Below the pieces are notes generated by a model, which made no database searches, was not told the origin of the DNA, and saw nothing but the letters and a program-made list of their open reading frames with translations. DNA of 64,000 nt from Deinococcus cellulosilyticus NBRC 106333 = KACC 11606 (lineage in GTDB: Bacteria > Deinococcota > Deinococci > Deinococcales > Deinococcaceae), in NCBI RefSeq assembly GCF_007990775.1, contig NZ_BJXB01000013.1, positions 110,136-174,135 of the forward strand. The letters are read 5' to 3'. The position numbers and the translations under genes are program-made. Positions 23,327 through 32,509 of the stretch are shown here, piece after piece; the first letter of the stretch is position 1, and each line of letters begins with the position of its first letter.

Positions 23327-26010
23327 GTCTGTTCCTCCTTTGAATGGGGTTCTTCTTTTCTGGGGGGCACGGGGGCCACAAAGCCCATGAAGAGCAGCAG
23401 CAGTCCCACACCCAGGAAACTGATCACCCTGGCCCAGGTGTCGCTGCCTGAGAGGTCCAGAATGAAGAGTTTGACCACCACAAACACCAGAATGCCCGCC
23501 CCGATGGTCCACAGGTCCCGATCACGGGAGCGGTTGGCGTACACCGTGAAGATCAGGGCAGTGATGCTCCAGAAGATGGAGAGCACCGTCTGGGTGTTGT
23601 TGTGGTCCACAATGTTGCCAAAGTCCCAGGGCACCCCAAACTGGGCGTGCATGAAACGCACAATCATGCCGCTGACCCCAAGCACGCCACCCAGGATCAG
23701 GGCATTTCTGCGAAACCTGCGGCTTGCAGGGGTGGTGTTCCAGGGCAACTGGTGGTAAAAGAGTGTGACATAAAGGGCCACCTGTGCTCCTTCCAGCAGG
23801 TTCAGGAAGGGCAGGTAGGGCAACCCTGGAGGCTGGATCATCAGGAACAGGAACACTCCGGCCTGCAGGAGTTGCAAGGGCAGCATGACCCCATCCCGGT
23901 ACAGGTCAGGGTACTTGCGGGTGTAAGGCAACCTGTTCCAGAAAAGCACATGCCCCCAGTAGAACCCCAGAGGAACCAGCACCCAGGTATAGATGCCCAG
24001 ATCTCTTGCATCCAGCAGAGCACCAACCAGCACCATCAGGCGGCCAAACAGCAGGTAGGTGGTGACCAGATGAAGCAACTTCTCGGTTTGTACAGACCAT
24101 CTGGAGGTCAAGAGAAAATAATACTGCACCACAAAATAGATCGCCCAGGCAGGCAGGGTTTCCCGATCCAGGGGCCTTTCATCTCCCAGAAACCCCATCA
24201 GAGCACTGAGGGCTGCCCACACAGGCAACACCGGGTCAAATCTGGAGAGGGTCTGGACCTGGTATTGCCGTGCAACCACATGCAGCACCAGCAGGAACAG
24301 GCTGAGGGGAAGCAGGATGGTGGAAAACACCATCTGCCCGGGATAGAGCAGGAAAGCCACATCAATGGCAGCCACAATCCAGCTGATTCCTCCCGTGATC
24401 AGCAGGCCTCTGGCCAGCCCGGCGAAGTTGTTTTGCTGCAGGAACACCCCTGCAAAAAGCAGGGCAATGCTGGTCCAGATCAGGCTGGACAGCACCATGT
24501 ACGGCTGCTGACCCGGCACCCCAGAGATCCAGCCAGAGATCCAGCCCATCAGGAGGGCACCGAGAGACAGGTAGAGCAACACCGTTCCCCACACCCGACG
24601 CACCCGATTTCGACCCCGCACCCCGAACACCACCAGCAGAACCCCTGCGAGGGTCCAGATGGCACTGGTGGTCCGGGCACTGGTCAGGAGGGGCACCGCC
24701 AGCACCGCAAAACCAATGGTGAGGGTCTGGTAGGTCTCCACCACCAGAGGGGTCAGACTGCGAGAGCGGGTGTACAGGTAAAGCCCGTACTGCACAAGAG
24801 CAATGGTCAGGCTGCTGACGGCCACACCAGTGCGGCTTCCTCCCAGCAGGGCAGCTTGCTGCACCAGGGTCAGCACGGGCACCGACAGGAGGAGGCTGTA
24901 ATCTGCCCTGCCCGAATTGCGCCTGAGGGCATGCACAAGCGGTGTCAGGGTGTACATCAGGAAAAAGACAATCAGGAAAGGCTGTGCAACCGAATCATAT
25001 TGCGGAGTGTATTCCAGCACCCCCCACAGGCTTGCGATCAGGAAGGTGAACAGGTACCCCATCACATTGAGGTAACGCCACAACTTGAGGAAAGACAGCC
25101 AGACAATACCCGCATTGAGCAGCGTGTAGTACATGAAAACCAGGCCCATCAGGTCAGGGGTCAGAGACAGGTTGCCCGTCCGCATCACAATGGCGGCCAG
25201 AAAACCCCCAACCACGCTGACCACTGCCAGCACCTGCGCATTCTGTCTGAGGGCCAGAATTCCACCGATCAGGCCCACCAGGAGCCAGAGCAGCAGTCCG
25301 ACCGTAAAGGACAGAATTCCGTACAGCACACTGGACGCATACACCATGAAGTACAGGATGCCCAGTGCACCGCCCTGCAATGCCACACTGAACACCTTGC
25401 GGGTCCTCCGCACGTACCAGCCCCAGCCAAAGAGAATGCCAGCACAGCTTGCTGCAATCAGCAGTTTAAACGGCACCGCCAGGTCCTGACTGACCGTGAG
25501 TTTGAGCAGAAAGCCCATCCCCAGCAGCACCAGAAGCACACCCAGACGCACCAGAGCACGTTCTCCTGTGAAAAACCTGAGCAACCAGCCCATCGGGTCC
25601 ACATGCTGGTCCAGGGCAGATTTTGGCCTGACCCGCTGGGAAGCAGGAACAGCCGGACGGCCAGGAAAAGGTGGAGGCGGTGGTGGTGTTTCGCCTGCAG
25701 AGGGTGGAGAGGTCTCCTCCACCAGTGGGGATGCAGGGACAGGTTCCGTTGATGCCCCTGGAGGATCAGCAGGCAGTGGAGGCTGTTCCAGCAACTCTTT
25801 CTCAGAAGGCACCTGAGCAGAGGGTCCTGCACTGGCCTGAACCTGCTGCCGCAACTCTGCCACCTGACGCCGCAAAAAGGACAGTTCTTTTTTGAGGGTG
25901 TCAAGCTGTTCCTGCTGCGCCCTGGCCCTCGAACTCTGAATTGCATGGACAATCATCGCAGGCAGTGCAAAAAAGAACAGCACCATCAGGATGTAAAAAA
26001 GCCACTCCAT
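23323..26010 (-). CDS. DUF2339 large polytopic membrane protein
   Basis: 895 residues. An N-terminal hydrophobic helix and a coiled coil (about 30-65, EQLDTLKKELSFLRRQVAELRQQV) are followed by a Pro/Ser/Glu-rich linker (about 65-140). The remaining 700 residues are a long series of hydrophobic segments (at least 20). The layout (helix, coiled coil, Pro-rich linker, many membrane spans) is that of the DUF2339 family of unknown function. I prefer the ATG at 26010 over an in-frame GTG at 26025. The only coupled gene is the pterin dehydratase downstream. Confidence 0.85.
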   Translation of the reverse strand: MEWLFYILMVLFFFALPAMIVHAIQSSRARAQQEQLDTLKKELSFLRRQVAELRQQVQASAGPSAQVPSEKELLEQPPLPADPPGASTEPVPASPLVEETSPPSAGETPPPPPPFPGRPAVPASQRVRPKSALDQHVDPMGWLLRFFTGERALVRLGVLLVLLGMGFLLKLTVSQDLAVPFKLLIAASCAGILFGWGWYVRRTRKVFSVALQGGALGILYFMVYASSVLYGILSFTVGLLLWLLVGLIGGILALRQNAQVLAVVSVVGGFLAAIVMRTGNLSLTPDLMGLVFMYYTLLNAGIVWLSFLKLWRYLNVMGYLFTFLIASLWGVLEYTPQYDSVAQPFLIVFFLMYTLTPLVHALRRNSGRADYSLLLSVPVLTLVQQAALLGGSRTGVAVSSLTIALVQYGLYLYTRSRSLTPLVVETYQTLTIGFAVLAVPLLTSARTTSAIWTLAGVLLVVFGVRGRNRVRRVWGTVLLYLSLGALLMGWISGWISGVPGQQPYMVLSSLIWTSIALLFAGVFLQQNNFAGLARGLLITGGISWIVAAIDVAFLLYPGQMVFSTILLPLSLFLLVLHVVARQYQVQTLSRFDPVLPVWAALSALMGFLGDERPLDRETLPAWAIYFVVQYYFLLTSRWSVQTEKLLHLVTTYLLFGRLMVLVGALLDARDLGIYTWVLVPLGFYWGHVLFWNRLPYTRKYPDLYRDGVMLPLQLLQAGVFLFLMIQPPGLPYLPFLNLLEGAQVALYVTLFYHQLPWNTTPASRRFRRNALILGGVLGVSGMIVRFMHAQFGVPWDFGNIVDHNNTQTVLSIFWSITALIFTVYANRSRDRDLWTIGAGILVFVVVKLFILDLSGSDTWARVISFLGVGLLLLFMGFVAPVPPRKEEPHSKEEQT

Positions 26011-26151
26011 GCCCCAGTGTGGCACATCGGGAAGAAGCAGGGCTGAGGTTGCCAGGACGCCGAGAGCCGCATCAATTCAAAAAACCAAAAGGGTCAGGGA
26101 AGTGCAGGGGCGCGCCCTGGCCTCAGGTCCTCGCCTCAAAGCCTTCAACCC

Positions 26152-26177
26152 AAAATTGGGGAGCTCTATGGCTCCCC
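26152..26177 (-). terminator. probable terminator of the GlsB-like gene
   Basis: On the minus strand GGGGAGC and GCTCCCC form a 7-bp stem followed by AATTTT, 95 nt after the stop codon. Confidence 0.5.
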
Positions 26178-26271
26178 TGAAGCAGGCGACGAATTGTGAG
26201 GTTGAGTGTTCTGATGAGGGTCAGACCCGCATGAGGTCAATTCAGACCTGAAGATGATGTCTAAAGTTATG

Positions 26272-26538
26272 TTATCTGAAGACACGCAAGGCACGCAGAA
26301 TCCAGATCAGGATGATGGCACCCAGAATGCCCCAGAAAATCCCGGCGAGGGAGAACCCCCCGGCAGAAGCAGCACCACCGATGTTCAGGACGTCAGCGAA
26401 AATCCAGCGTCCAAGAGCGGCACCGATGATACCGACGAGAATGTTGGCGATGGCGCCCTGCTGGGCATCTGTTCTCATCACGAGGCTTGCCAGCCAACCA
26501 ATCAACGCACCGACCAAAATAGCAATGACCCAATCCAT
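26272..26538 (-). CDS. GlsB/YeaQ/YmgE family membrane protein
   Basis: 88 residues: MDWVIAILVGALIGWLASLVMRTD, then QGAIANILVGIIGAALGRWIF and a final hydrophobic segment LAGIFWGILGAIILIWILRAL. Three membrane segments with the Gly-rich spacing of transglycosylase-associated (YeaQ/YmgE) proteins. Linked to envelope stress in other bacteria; the molecular role is unknown. GGAGGTAATCACT precedes the ATG. A palindrome in its promoter region suggests regulation. Confidence 0.9.
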   Translation of the reverse strand: MDWVIAILVGALIGWLASLVMRTDAQQGAIANILVGIIGAALGRWIFADVLNIGGAASAGGFSLAGIFWGILGAIILIWILRALRVFR

Positions 26539-26853
26539 AGTGATTACCTCCTCTAAGTAACTGCTTAAGATCTTTAATTGTAAGATTTGCTATCTTGTTG
26601 CTTGCAACAAGTGCACCTTACCAAAACCCTGCTTCGTCTTTGAGTAGATCTCTCGCAGTTCTGAGTTTAGAGTAGCAACTGGTTCTGAAAAACAATGCTC
26701 ATTTTACTAAAGATCCCCTAAATTCTCTCAGAAAAGCCTTTAGCAATGCACACATCCCACTCACTTGCATAAATCAGCAGACAACTGAAGCCAAACTGAA
26801 ACCAGATGAGACAAATCGACCTCCCATGCTTTAAGCTCAGGAGAGGAGACAGC
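26539..26853. other. AT-rich divergent regulatory region
   Basis: No gene is seen in these 315 bases between the GlsB-like gene and the response regulator. The region is AT-rich and holds the GlsB promoter (TACAAT, minus, 26582-26577, with TTGCAA further upstream) and the palindrome at 26594-26611. Confidence 0.5.
26594..26611. promoter_or_regulatory. palindrome in the GlsB-like promoter
   Basis: CTTGTTGC and GCAACAAG separated by TT: a perfect 8-bp dyad. It overlaps the -35 position of the minus-strand promoter, so it is a candidate operator. Confidence 0.5.
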
Positions 26854-27528
26854 ATGCAACGAATACTCACCATTGACGATGACCCGAGTTTGAGAAGCTT
26901 CCTGCGTCGCGGTCTAACATACGAAGGTTTTCAGGTTCAGGTGGCCGCCTCTGGCGACGAAGGACTGAAACTGATCCGGCAGCAGGCCCCCAACCTGGTG
27001 ATCCTGGACGTGATGATGCCCGGCATGGACGGCTTTCAGGTGCTGCGTGAACTCAGGGCGTCCCACCCCAAGCTCCCTGTGATCATGCTGACCGCCAAAG
27101 ATGAAGAAGGTTCACAGGTGCAGGGCCTCAACGAGGGCGCAGACGACTATGTGGTCAAACCCATCAGTCTTGATGTGCTGCTCGCCCGCATCCGTGCAGT
27201 GCTGCGCAGACAGGGCCTGCAGGTGTCCCAGGTGCTGAAGTTCCAGGACCTCACCATGGACCTGCAATCCTTCAGTGTCAAACGCGGCGACCGCACCGTG
27301 CCCCTCACCAACCTGGAGTTCAAGTTGCTGCAGGAGTTCATGGAGCAACCCGAACGCGTGATGAGCAAGAGCTACCTGCTCTCCCGCGTGTGGGGAAACC
27401 ACAGCACCGCAGACCTGAACCTCGTTGAGGTGTACATCAAGCAACTGCGCCAGAAGCTTGAAGCCAACGGCGAACAGCGCCTGATCCACACCATCCGCCA
27501 TGTTGGCTATGTGATGCGCACCGTCTGA
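26854..27528 (+). CDS. OmpR-family response regulator
   Basis: 224 residues. A receiver domain (ILTIDDDPSLRSFLRRGLTYEGF, phospho-acceptor in NLVILDVMMPGMDGF, Lys in VVKPI) is joined to an OmpR/PhoB winged helix (FKLLQEFMEQPERVMSKSYLLSRVWG ... VEVYIKQLRQKLEANGEQRLIHTIRHVGYVM). I used the ATG at 26854 because AGGAGAGGAGACAGC lies just upstream; an in-frame extension to 26806 adds a non-homologous tail. A sensor kinase gene follows 152 nt downstream and is the likely partner. Confidence 0.95.
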   Translation: MQRILTIDDDPSLRSFLRRGLTYEGFQVQVAASGDEGLKLIRQQAPNLVILDVMMPGMDGFQVLRELRASHPKLPVIMLTAKDEEGSQVQGLNEGADDYVVKPISLDVLLARIRAVLRRQGLQVSQVLKFQDLTMDLQSFSVKRGDRTVPLTNLEFKLLQEFMEQPERVMSKSYLLSRVWGNHSTADLNLVEVYIKQLRQKLEANGEQRLIHTIRHVGYVMRTV

Positions 27529-27563
27529 GGCAGAGCTGCAAACACATTCAAGCCCGGAATCAG

Positions 27564-27588
27564 GAGGGAAGTTTCTTCCCTCTTTTCT
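27564..27588 (+). terminator. terminator after the response regulator gene
   Basis: GAGGGAAG-TTT-CTTCCCTC stem followed by TTTTCTGTTTT. It separates the regulator from its kinase gene, which has its own promoter. Confidence 0.75.
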
Positions 27589-27680
27589 GTTTTCGGATTA
27601 CTCTAAAGACATGTGCCTGATTGTTCCCTGTCCTCCTGTCCCGTCTTTCTTTAAGAACGTTCAAAAGGTAAGCTGAACCC

Positions 27681-29750
27681 ATGGACACGGAAGGGCAACT
27701 GTGGATGTTTCGGGGGCAGGAGGTCCTGCAGCACAGCCCCAGCTGGCTGCGCTGGTGGGCCGACAACCCGACCATCCTCTCCCACACCGACCTGATGTCC
27801 TGGCATGCCCTGCTGGCCGCCGGGCAACTTGCCGTGGAACAGGACCGTCCGGTCAGCTTTCCGATGATGCTCCAGCTTCCCGGAGGGGGCAGATGGGTGC
27901 AGTGTCGGGCCAGACGCCTGAGTGACACCGACTGGGAGGTCCTGAGCAAACTCACCCCTCCAGGCGTGATGGACACCGCCTACAGCGTGCTCTACCACGC
28001 CCCTGTGGGCCTTGGGGTGCTGGACAAGACCCTCACCCCCATCGAGACCAACCCGCGTCTGGAGCAGGTGTTGGTGACCCTGAGGGGAGATGCCGGGGCA
28101 CAGTACACCTTCAGGTCCTCCTGCGAACGCACCCTGAACACCAGACAGGAACAGCAGGCCATTTTGCACCTGAAAGATCTCACCCTCACCCTCAAAACCT
28201 TCCCGGTTCCGCTGCCTGAACTGCATGTCGGGGTGAGCATTCAGGATGTCACCGATCAGCTTCGTACGGCCTCTGCCCTGCAGGAATCCCGGCAGAGTTT
28301 CAGGCGTCTGCTTGAAAACATCACCGATGCGGTTTTCGCTGTGGACCGGGAATTCAAATTCGTGTACCTGAACCCGCCTGCTGAACGTCTGCTGGGTCGC
28401 TCAGGTTCTGAAATGATGGGCAAAAACCTCTGGGCTGAATTTCCAGGGCTCACGGAACACCCCAGATTCAGCCAGTACCAGCGCACCCTGGACCCCCATG
28501 AGAAGATGGCCTTCGAAATGCACTTCCCGCAGCAGGAGGTGTGGATGGAGGTGCGGGCACACCCTTCCAGGGAAGGCCTGATCGTCTTCTTCCAGGATGT
28601 CACCGAAAGGCACATTGCCGATGCCCGTCTCAGACAGAGCGAGGAACGGTTCAGAAGCCTGTCCGAATCCAATCTGACCGGGGTGGTGTTCAGCCGCCCC
28701 AACGGCAAACTGATCTACATCAACGACGCCTTCTGCCGCATCACGGGATACAGCCGCGAAGAACTCTTCTTCATGAACTGGAACGACCTGACCCCACCCG
28801 AATGGGACGGGGTCGAAGCAGAAGCGATGGAGCACCTGAGCCTGTACGGCAGCATGCAGCCCTACCAGAAGGAATTCTTCCATCAGAATGGGCATCGGGT
28901 GCCTGTGATGGTCAGCCCGACCCGTTTCATGGTGCAGGGCGAAGAACACTACGCGGCTTTCGTGCTGGACCTCACCGAAATCAAACGCACCGAACAGGCC
29001 CTGCGAGACAGCGAAGCCCGCCTGAGAGGCATGATCGAAGTGCAAAAGCGCTTCGTGTCCGATGCCAGCCACGAACTGCGTGCCCCCCTGACCGCCATTC
29101 AGGGCAACATCGAACTGCTGAAAAAATACCCCCGCATGCCCGATGAGGACAAACAGGAAGCCCTGGACGAGGCACAACGCGAAGCCCAGCGTCTGGGCCG
29201 TCTGGTCAGTGACCTCCTCGCCCTGGCCAGAAGCGACGCCGGGGCACAGCTCAGACTGAACACCGTGCGCCTCAAACCCCTGGTGATGCAGGCCTGGAGC
29301 GAAGCCCACCACCTGCTGAAAGGCCAGAACCTGATCCTCAGCGAGGTGGAAGACCTGGAGCTGGATGGCAACGCAGACCGCCTGAAACAGTTGATGGTGA
29401 TCCTGCTCGACAACGCCATCAAGTACACCCTCCCTGGGGGCAAGGTGGACCTCAGTCTGGTGGAGGTCAATTCCCGCGCCATCCTGAAAGTCAGGGACAC
29501 CGGAATCGGCATTGCCGAGGAGGACCTCCCCCGCGTCTTCGACCGTTTCTACCGCGCCGACCCCTCCAGAACCCGCGATCAGGAAGACCCCGGCGGAAGC
29601 GGCCTGGGCCTCTCCATCGCCCACTGGATTGTGGAACAGCACAAGGGCCACATCCGCCTGGAAAGCAAGCTGGGGGTGGGCACCACAGTGGTGGTCGAGT
29701 TGCCTCTGTCTGTGCAGCAGGAACCGGTGAAGGTACCAGGGGTGTTCTGA
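27681..29750 (+). CDS. multi-PAS sensor histidine kinase
   Basis: 689 residues with no predicted membrane segment, so probably cytosolic. The first 190 residues contain an unusual N-terminal region and a degenerate PAS-like part. Two clearer PAS domains follow (about 208-325, RLLENITDAVFAVDREFKFVYLNPPAERLLG; and about 328-445, GVVFSRPNGKLIYINDAFCRITGYSREEL). The kinase core has the H-box VSDASHELRAPLTAIQGN, N-box LMVILLDNAIKYT, DTGIGI and GGSGLGLSIAHWIVEQH. TAAGCT ends 6 nt before the ATG (leaderless). It pairs with the regulator upstream. The signal is unknown. Confidence 0.93.
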   Translation: MDTEGQLWMFRGQEVLQHSPSWLRWWADNPTILSHTDLMSWHALLAAGQLAVEQDRPVSFPMMLQLPGGGRWVQCRARRLSDTDWEVLSKLTPPGVMDTAYSVLYHAPVGLGVLDKTLTPIETNPRLEQVLVTLRGDAGAQYTFRSSCERTLNTRQEQQAILHLKDLTLTLKTFPVPLPELHVGVSIQDVTDQLRTASALQESRQSFRRLLENITDAVFAVDREFKFVYLNPPAERLLGRSGSEMMGKNLWAEFPGLTEHPRFSQYQRTLDPHEKMAFEMHFPQQEVWMEVRAHPSREGLIVFFQDVTERHIADARLRQSEERFRSLSESNLTGVVFSRPNGKLIYINDAFCRITGYSREELFFMNWNDLTPPEWDGVEAEAMEHLSLYGSMQPYQKEFFHQNGHRVPVMVSPTRFMVQGEEHYAAFVLDLTEIKRTEQALRDSEARLRGMIEVQKRFVSDASHELRAPLTAIQGNIELLKKYPRMPDEDKQEALDEAQREAQRLGRLVSDLLALARSDAGAQLRLNTVRLKPLVMQAWSEAHHLLKGQNLILSEVEDLELDGNADRLKQLMVILLDNAIKYTLPGGKVDLSLVEVNSRAILKVRDTGIGIAEEDLPRVFDRFYRADPSRTRDQEDPGGSGLGLSIAHWIVEQHKGHIRLESKLGVGTTVVVELPLSVQQEPVKVPGVF

Positions 29751-29752
29751 CA

Positions 29753-29874
29753 GCCGAGGGCCGAGGGCACAGTGCCGAGAGCCGAGAGCCGAGAGCTTAC
29801 AGTGCTGTGGCTAAAGCTTGCTGTCGACAACCAGAGCCGATGCAAAAGCTTTCCACTTGCCCTCGGCCCTCGGC
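29753..29874. repeat. inverted-repeat element with GCCGAGG heptamers
   Basis: The 17-bp arms at 29753-29769 (GCCGAGGGCCGAGGGCA) and 29858-29874 are perfect inverted copies. Each arm consists of 7-bp units. Between them a further run of GCCGAGA units (about 29774-29795) occurs. The 122-bp element could form one long hairpin and starts 2 nt after the kinase stop codon. Confidence 0.7.
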
Positions 29875-29954
29875 ACCCTTCCTGACCTGCACCTCTTCTC
29901 CAATCCCAACTTCAACCCCGTTTGCAGACCCCCTGGAAGGGTAAAATAAGCCCC

Positions 29955-30770
29955 ATGCTTGAGCTTGGATACAGCTTCTGCCCCAACGACACTTTCATCT
30001 TCTATGCCCTGACCCACGGGCGCATTTCCACCACCGAGCCTGTTCAGGAGGTGCTGGAAGACGTGGAGACCCTCAACCAGTGGGCTCTGGGTCGCAAACT
30101 CCAGATCACCAAGATCAGTTATCGCGCATATGCCGAAGTGCGGGACCAGTATGTGGCCCTGCGTTCGGGAGGGGCACTGGGCAGAGGGGTGGGTCCTCTG
30201 ATCGTCACAAAAGGAAGCCTTTCCAACTTGAATGGAAAAACCATTGCCTCCCCCGGAGCCCTCACCACGGCAGAAAGCCTGCTGAAGCTGTATGCTCCTG
30301 AGGCAAACGTCGTCCGCAAGCGTTATGACCAGATCATGCCTGCAGTGCAGTCTGGAGAGGTGGATGCAGGTCTGATCATCCACGAGAGCCGCTTCACCTA
30401 TCCAGATCATGGATTGCAAAAACACCTGGACCTCGGGGCATGGTGGGAAGAAAACACCGGGCTTCCGTTGCCTCTGGGGGCCATTCTGGTGCGCCGTGAC
30501 CTGCCCACCGAAGTGCAAAGGGAACTGAATCAGGCTGTGCGCAGCAGTCTTGAGTACGCCTATGCCCACCCTGAAGAGCCCAGAAGCTACATCAGGCAAC
30601 ACGCCCTGGAGATGAGTGACCCCGTGATGCAGGCCCACATCGACCTGTACGTCAATGAATTCTCCCTGGATGTTGGGGATGAAGGGGAGAAAGCTGTGCG
30701 TGAGCTCTTCAGCAGACTGGAAAAGGCCGGGGTGATCCGGGGGTCTGGGTTGCCGTTGTTTGTGGGGTGA
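29955..30770 (+). CDS. mqnD: 1,4-dihydroxy-6-naphthoate synthase
   Basis: 271 residues. Converts cyclic de-hypoxanthine futalosine to 1,4-dihydroxy-6-naphthoate in the futalosine route to menaquinone. The periplasmic-binding-protein-like fold shows LGYSFCPNDTFIFYALTHG at the N-terminus, DVETLNQWA, KISYRAYAEV, and GLIIHESRFTY. The N-terminal SxCPNDTF segment is the MqnD signature. TAAAAT ends 7 nt before the ATG (leaderless). It ends exactly where the convergent futalosine hydrolase gene ends (30770/30771), so the two pathway genes face each other. Confidence 0.95.
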   Translation: MLELGYSFCPNDTFIFYALTHGRISTTEPVQEVLEDVETLNQWALGRKLQITKISYRAYAEVRDQYVALRSGGALGRGVGPLIVTKGSLSNLNGKTIASPGALTTAESLLKLYAPEANVVRKRYDQIMPAVQSGEVDAGLIIHESRFTYPDHGLQKHLDLGAWWEENTGLPLPLGAILVRRDLPTEVQRELNQAVRSSLEYAYAHPEEPRSYIRQHALEMSDPVMQAHIDLYVNEFSLDVGDEGEKAVRELFSRLEKAGVIRGSGLPLFVG

Positions 30771-31397
30771 TCAAACCTCAGCCATCATCCGTTCCAGCGC
30801 AGACCTGCAGGCTTTCAGGGCCAGGGGAATGTTCCAGCTTTCACGGTCTCTGGGGCCAACCATGTTGCTGATGCCCCGGACTTCCAGCACAGGAACCTCC
30901 AACCTGAGGCCAGCGAGGGCCACTCCTGCGCCCTCCATGCCTTCGGTGAGGGCTGCGGGGTAGAGGTGCTGCAGTTTGTCCAGGGTCTGCTGGGTTCCAG
31001 TGACGGTTTCCAGGGTCAGCATCTCCCCTGCTTTTAGACCAAGACGCCGGGCAAGATCTGTTGCACCTTCCCAGGCCGGGAGCCTGTTGTGGAGGTCTCC
31101 GTGCAGGGGAAATCCCAGTTTCTGCAGGTTCAAGAAACCACCATCCCTGTCTTCGGCACCAAGAGAAGCACTGGTGATGGTGTTCGAGAGGGCAACATCT
31201 CCGATCTGGAGCCCTTGACCAGGGAAAGCTCCGGCAATTCCAGCGTTGATGATGAGGTCCGGTCTGGAGCTTCCGGCCACCTGCAGGGTGGTGAGGGCGG
31301 CATTCACTGCACCGATTCCGCTGATGGCAACTTCGAGGCCCAGGGCACCAAAAAACAGGGCTTCTCCTTCTGTGGCAACAACAAGCAGGATCTGCAT
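30771..31397 (-). CDS. mqnB: futalosine hydrolase
   Basis: 208 residues. Cleaves futalosine or its analogue to release hypoxanthine (or adenine) in menaquinone biosynthesis. The nucleosidase fold is seen in MQILLVVATEGEA, ISGIGAVNAA, LIINAGIAGAF, and the C-terminal GMEGAGVALAG and RGISNMVGPRDRESW. The TGA of the membrane protein upstream is separated by one base from this ATG, so it is translationally coupled. mqnA and mqnC are not in view. Confidence 0.92.
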   Translation of the reverse strand: MQILLVVATEGEALFFGALGLEVAISGIGAVNAALTTLQVAGSSRPDLIINAGIAGAFPGQGLQIGDVALSNTITSASLGAEDRDGGFLNLQKLGFPLHGDLHNRLPAWEGATDLARRLGLKAGEMLTLETVTGTQQTLDKLQHLYPAALTEGMEGAGVALAGLRLEVPVLEVRGISNMVGPRDRESWNIPLALKACRSALERMMAEV

Positions 31398-31398
31398 G

Positions 31399-32439
31399 TC
31401 AGCCTCTGGGCACCAGATACAGCAGTTCGATGGCCTCGTACCAGTTCCCGAGGAGCAGGAACACAAAGGCCACCAGCAGGGCCAGGGGGTAGTCTTTCAC
31501 AGCCTTGCCGAAGCCTTCCCTGAAGATGCGCACGGTGGTCACCACGGCAAAGGAGGCCACGAAGATGTAGGCCTGCAACTCCAGCACGATCACCGGAATG
31601 TGTGGAATGAAGTGGGAGGTGGGGATCAGGGCTGGGGACAGCCCAATGCCCAGGATGGTGAAACGGAACAGGTTGAAGATCACCGCTGGGAACCCCAGAA
31701 ACAATCCGGGCAGGAAGGTGGTCAGGAACGTCCCACTCACAAAATTCCACAGGGTGATGGCGGTGGCCAGGCCCAGCACCCCGCCTGTCATGAACTGCTG
31801 GATTCCGGTGGAACTCAGGGTGGAGTTCAGGTACAGCTGCAATTCGCGGGCAAATTCGCGGTCCTGGTAGGCAATGGAAATACCCAGGATGAAACTTCCG
31901 TACAGCAGGATCTGCGTTCCCCAGAACCATCCCCGGTAGGGGCGGCTGAGGGCCACTTTCCAGGCGTGCACAAATCCCCGTCTGATGGGTGAGGGCACCA
32001 GAAGCCCAATCAGGATGACCACCGTCAGGGCTGTGAAAATCCAGGAAAACACAGGGGCTTTCAACCAGGAAGGGATGCCCACATTCCGCAGGGTGGTGCG
32101 GACACTCTGTACCGTCCAGGTGCCTGCGTTCTGTCCCACTTGCACCTGCACGTTCCCGGTCACCCGGCCTTCAAGGGGGTACACGTACACTTCCTGGTTG
32201 TTCTGTGCCACCAGAAATTCGCCTTTGTTCGGATCAACGGTGTCCACAGGAATGGATTGCTGGAAGCGCAGCATGCGAATCACCAGGTCACGGGTGTCTG
32301 GGGTCTGGGCAGGAGAAATGCGGTACTTTCCGGCCACCCAGTCCCGGACACCGGCATCTGCCGCCTGACGCGCCTCGGGGGTCTGGGCGAGGGCCAGTGA
32401 GAAAAGCAGGGCCATCAACAGGGCAATGAAGCGTCTCAT
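31399..32439 (-). CDS. membrane protein with exported N-terminal domain (SpoIIM-like)
   Basis: 346 residues. A signal peptide (MRRFIALLMALLFSLALAQ) is followed by an exported domain of about 100 residues, then about six hydrophobic segments with SPIRRGFVHAWKVAL and the final AIELLYLVPRG. The membrane part resembles the stage II sporulation protein M family, but Deinococcus does not sporulate, so this indicates fold rather than function. I chose the ATG at 32439. It is upstream of mqnB with a one-base gap between stop and start; a role in menaquinone is not implied by its sequence. Confidence 0.65.
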   Translation of the reverse strand: MRRFIALLMALLFSLALAQTPEARQAADAGVRDWVAGKYRISPAQTPDTRDLVIRMLRFQQSIPVDTVDPNKGEFLVAQNNQEVYVYPLEGRVTGNVQVQVGQNAGTWTVQSVRTTLRNVGIPSWLKAPVFSWIFTALTVVILIGLLVPSPIRRGFVHAWKVALSRPYRGWFWGTQILLYGSFILGISIAYQDREFARELQLYLNSTLSSTGIQQFMTGGVLGLATAITLWNFVSGTFLTTFLPGLFLGFPAVIFNLFRFTILGIGLSPALIPTSHFIPHIPVIVLELQAYIFVASFAVVTTVRIFREGFGKAVKDYPLALLVAFVFLLLGNWYEAIELLYLVPRG

Positions 32440-32461
32440 GAGAGGTATTGTGGCACAACAC

Positions 32462-32491
32462 AAAAATGGAGCATGAAAGCCATGCTCCATT
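32462..32491 (-). terminator. intrinsic terminator of pyrE
   Basis: Minus-strand stem AATGGAGCATG / CATGCTCCATT (11 bp) with a five-base loop and TTTTTG, just after the pyrE stop and before the membrane-protein gene. Confidence 0.85.
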
Positions 32492-32509
32492 CTGTGCGTC
32501 AACAGAAAA

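Noticed and set aside
23602..25752. Long plus-strand open frame (over 700 codons) opposite the DUF2339 gene
   Set aside because: It is a shadow of a hydrophobic coding sequence on the other strand; the translation is Gln/His-rich low complexity with no domain.
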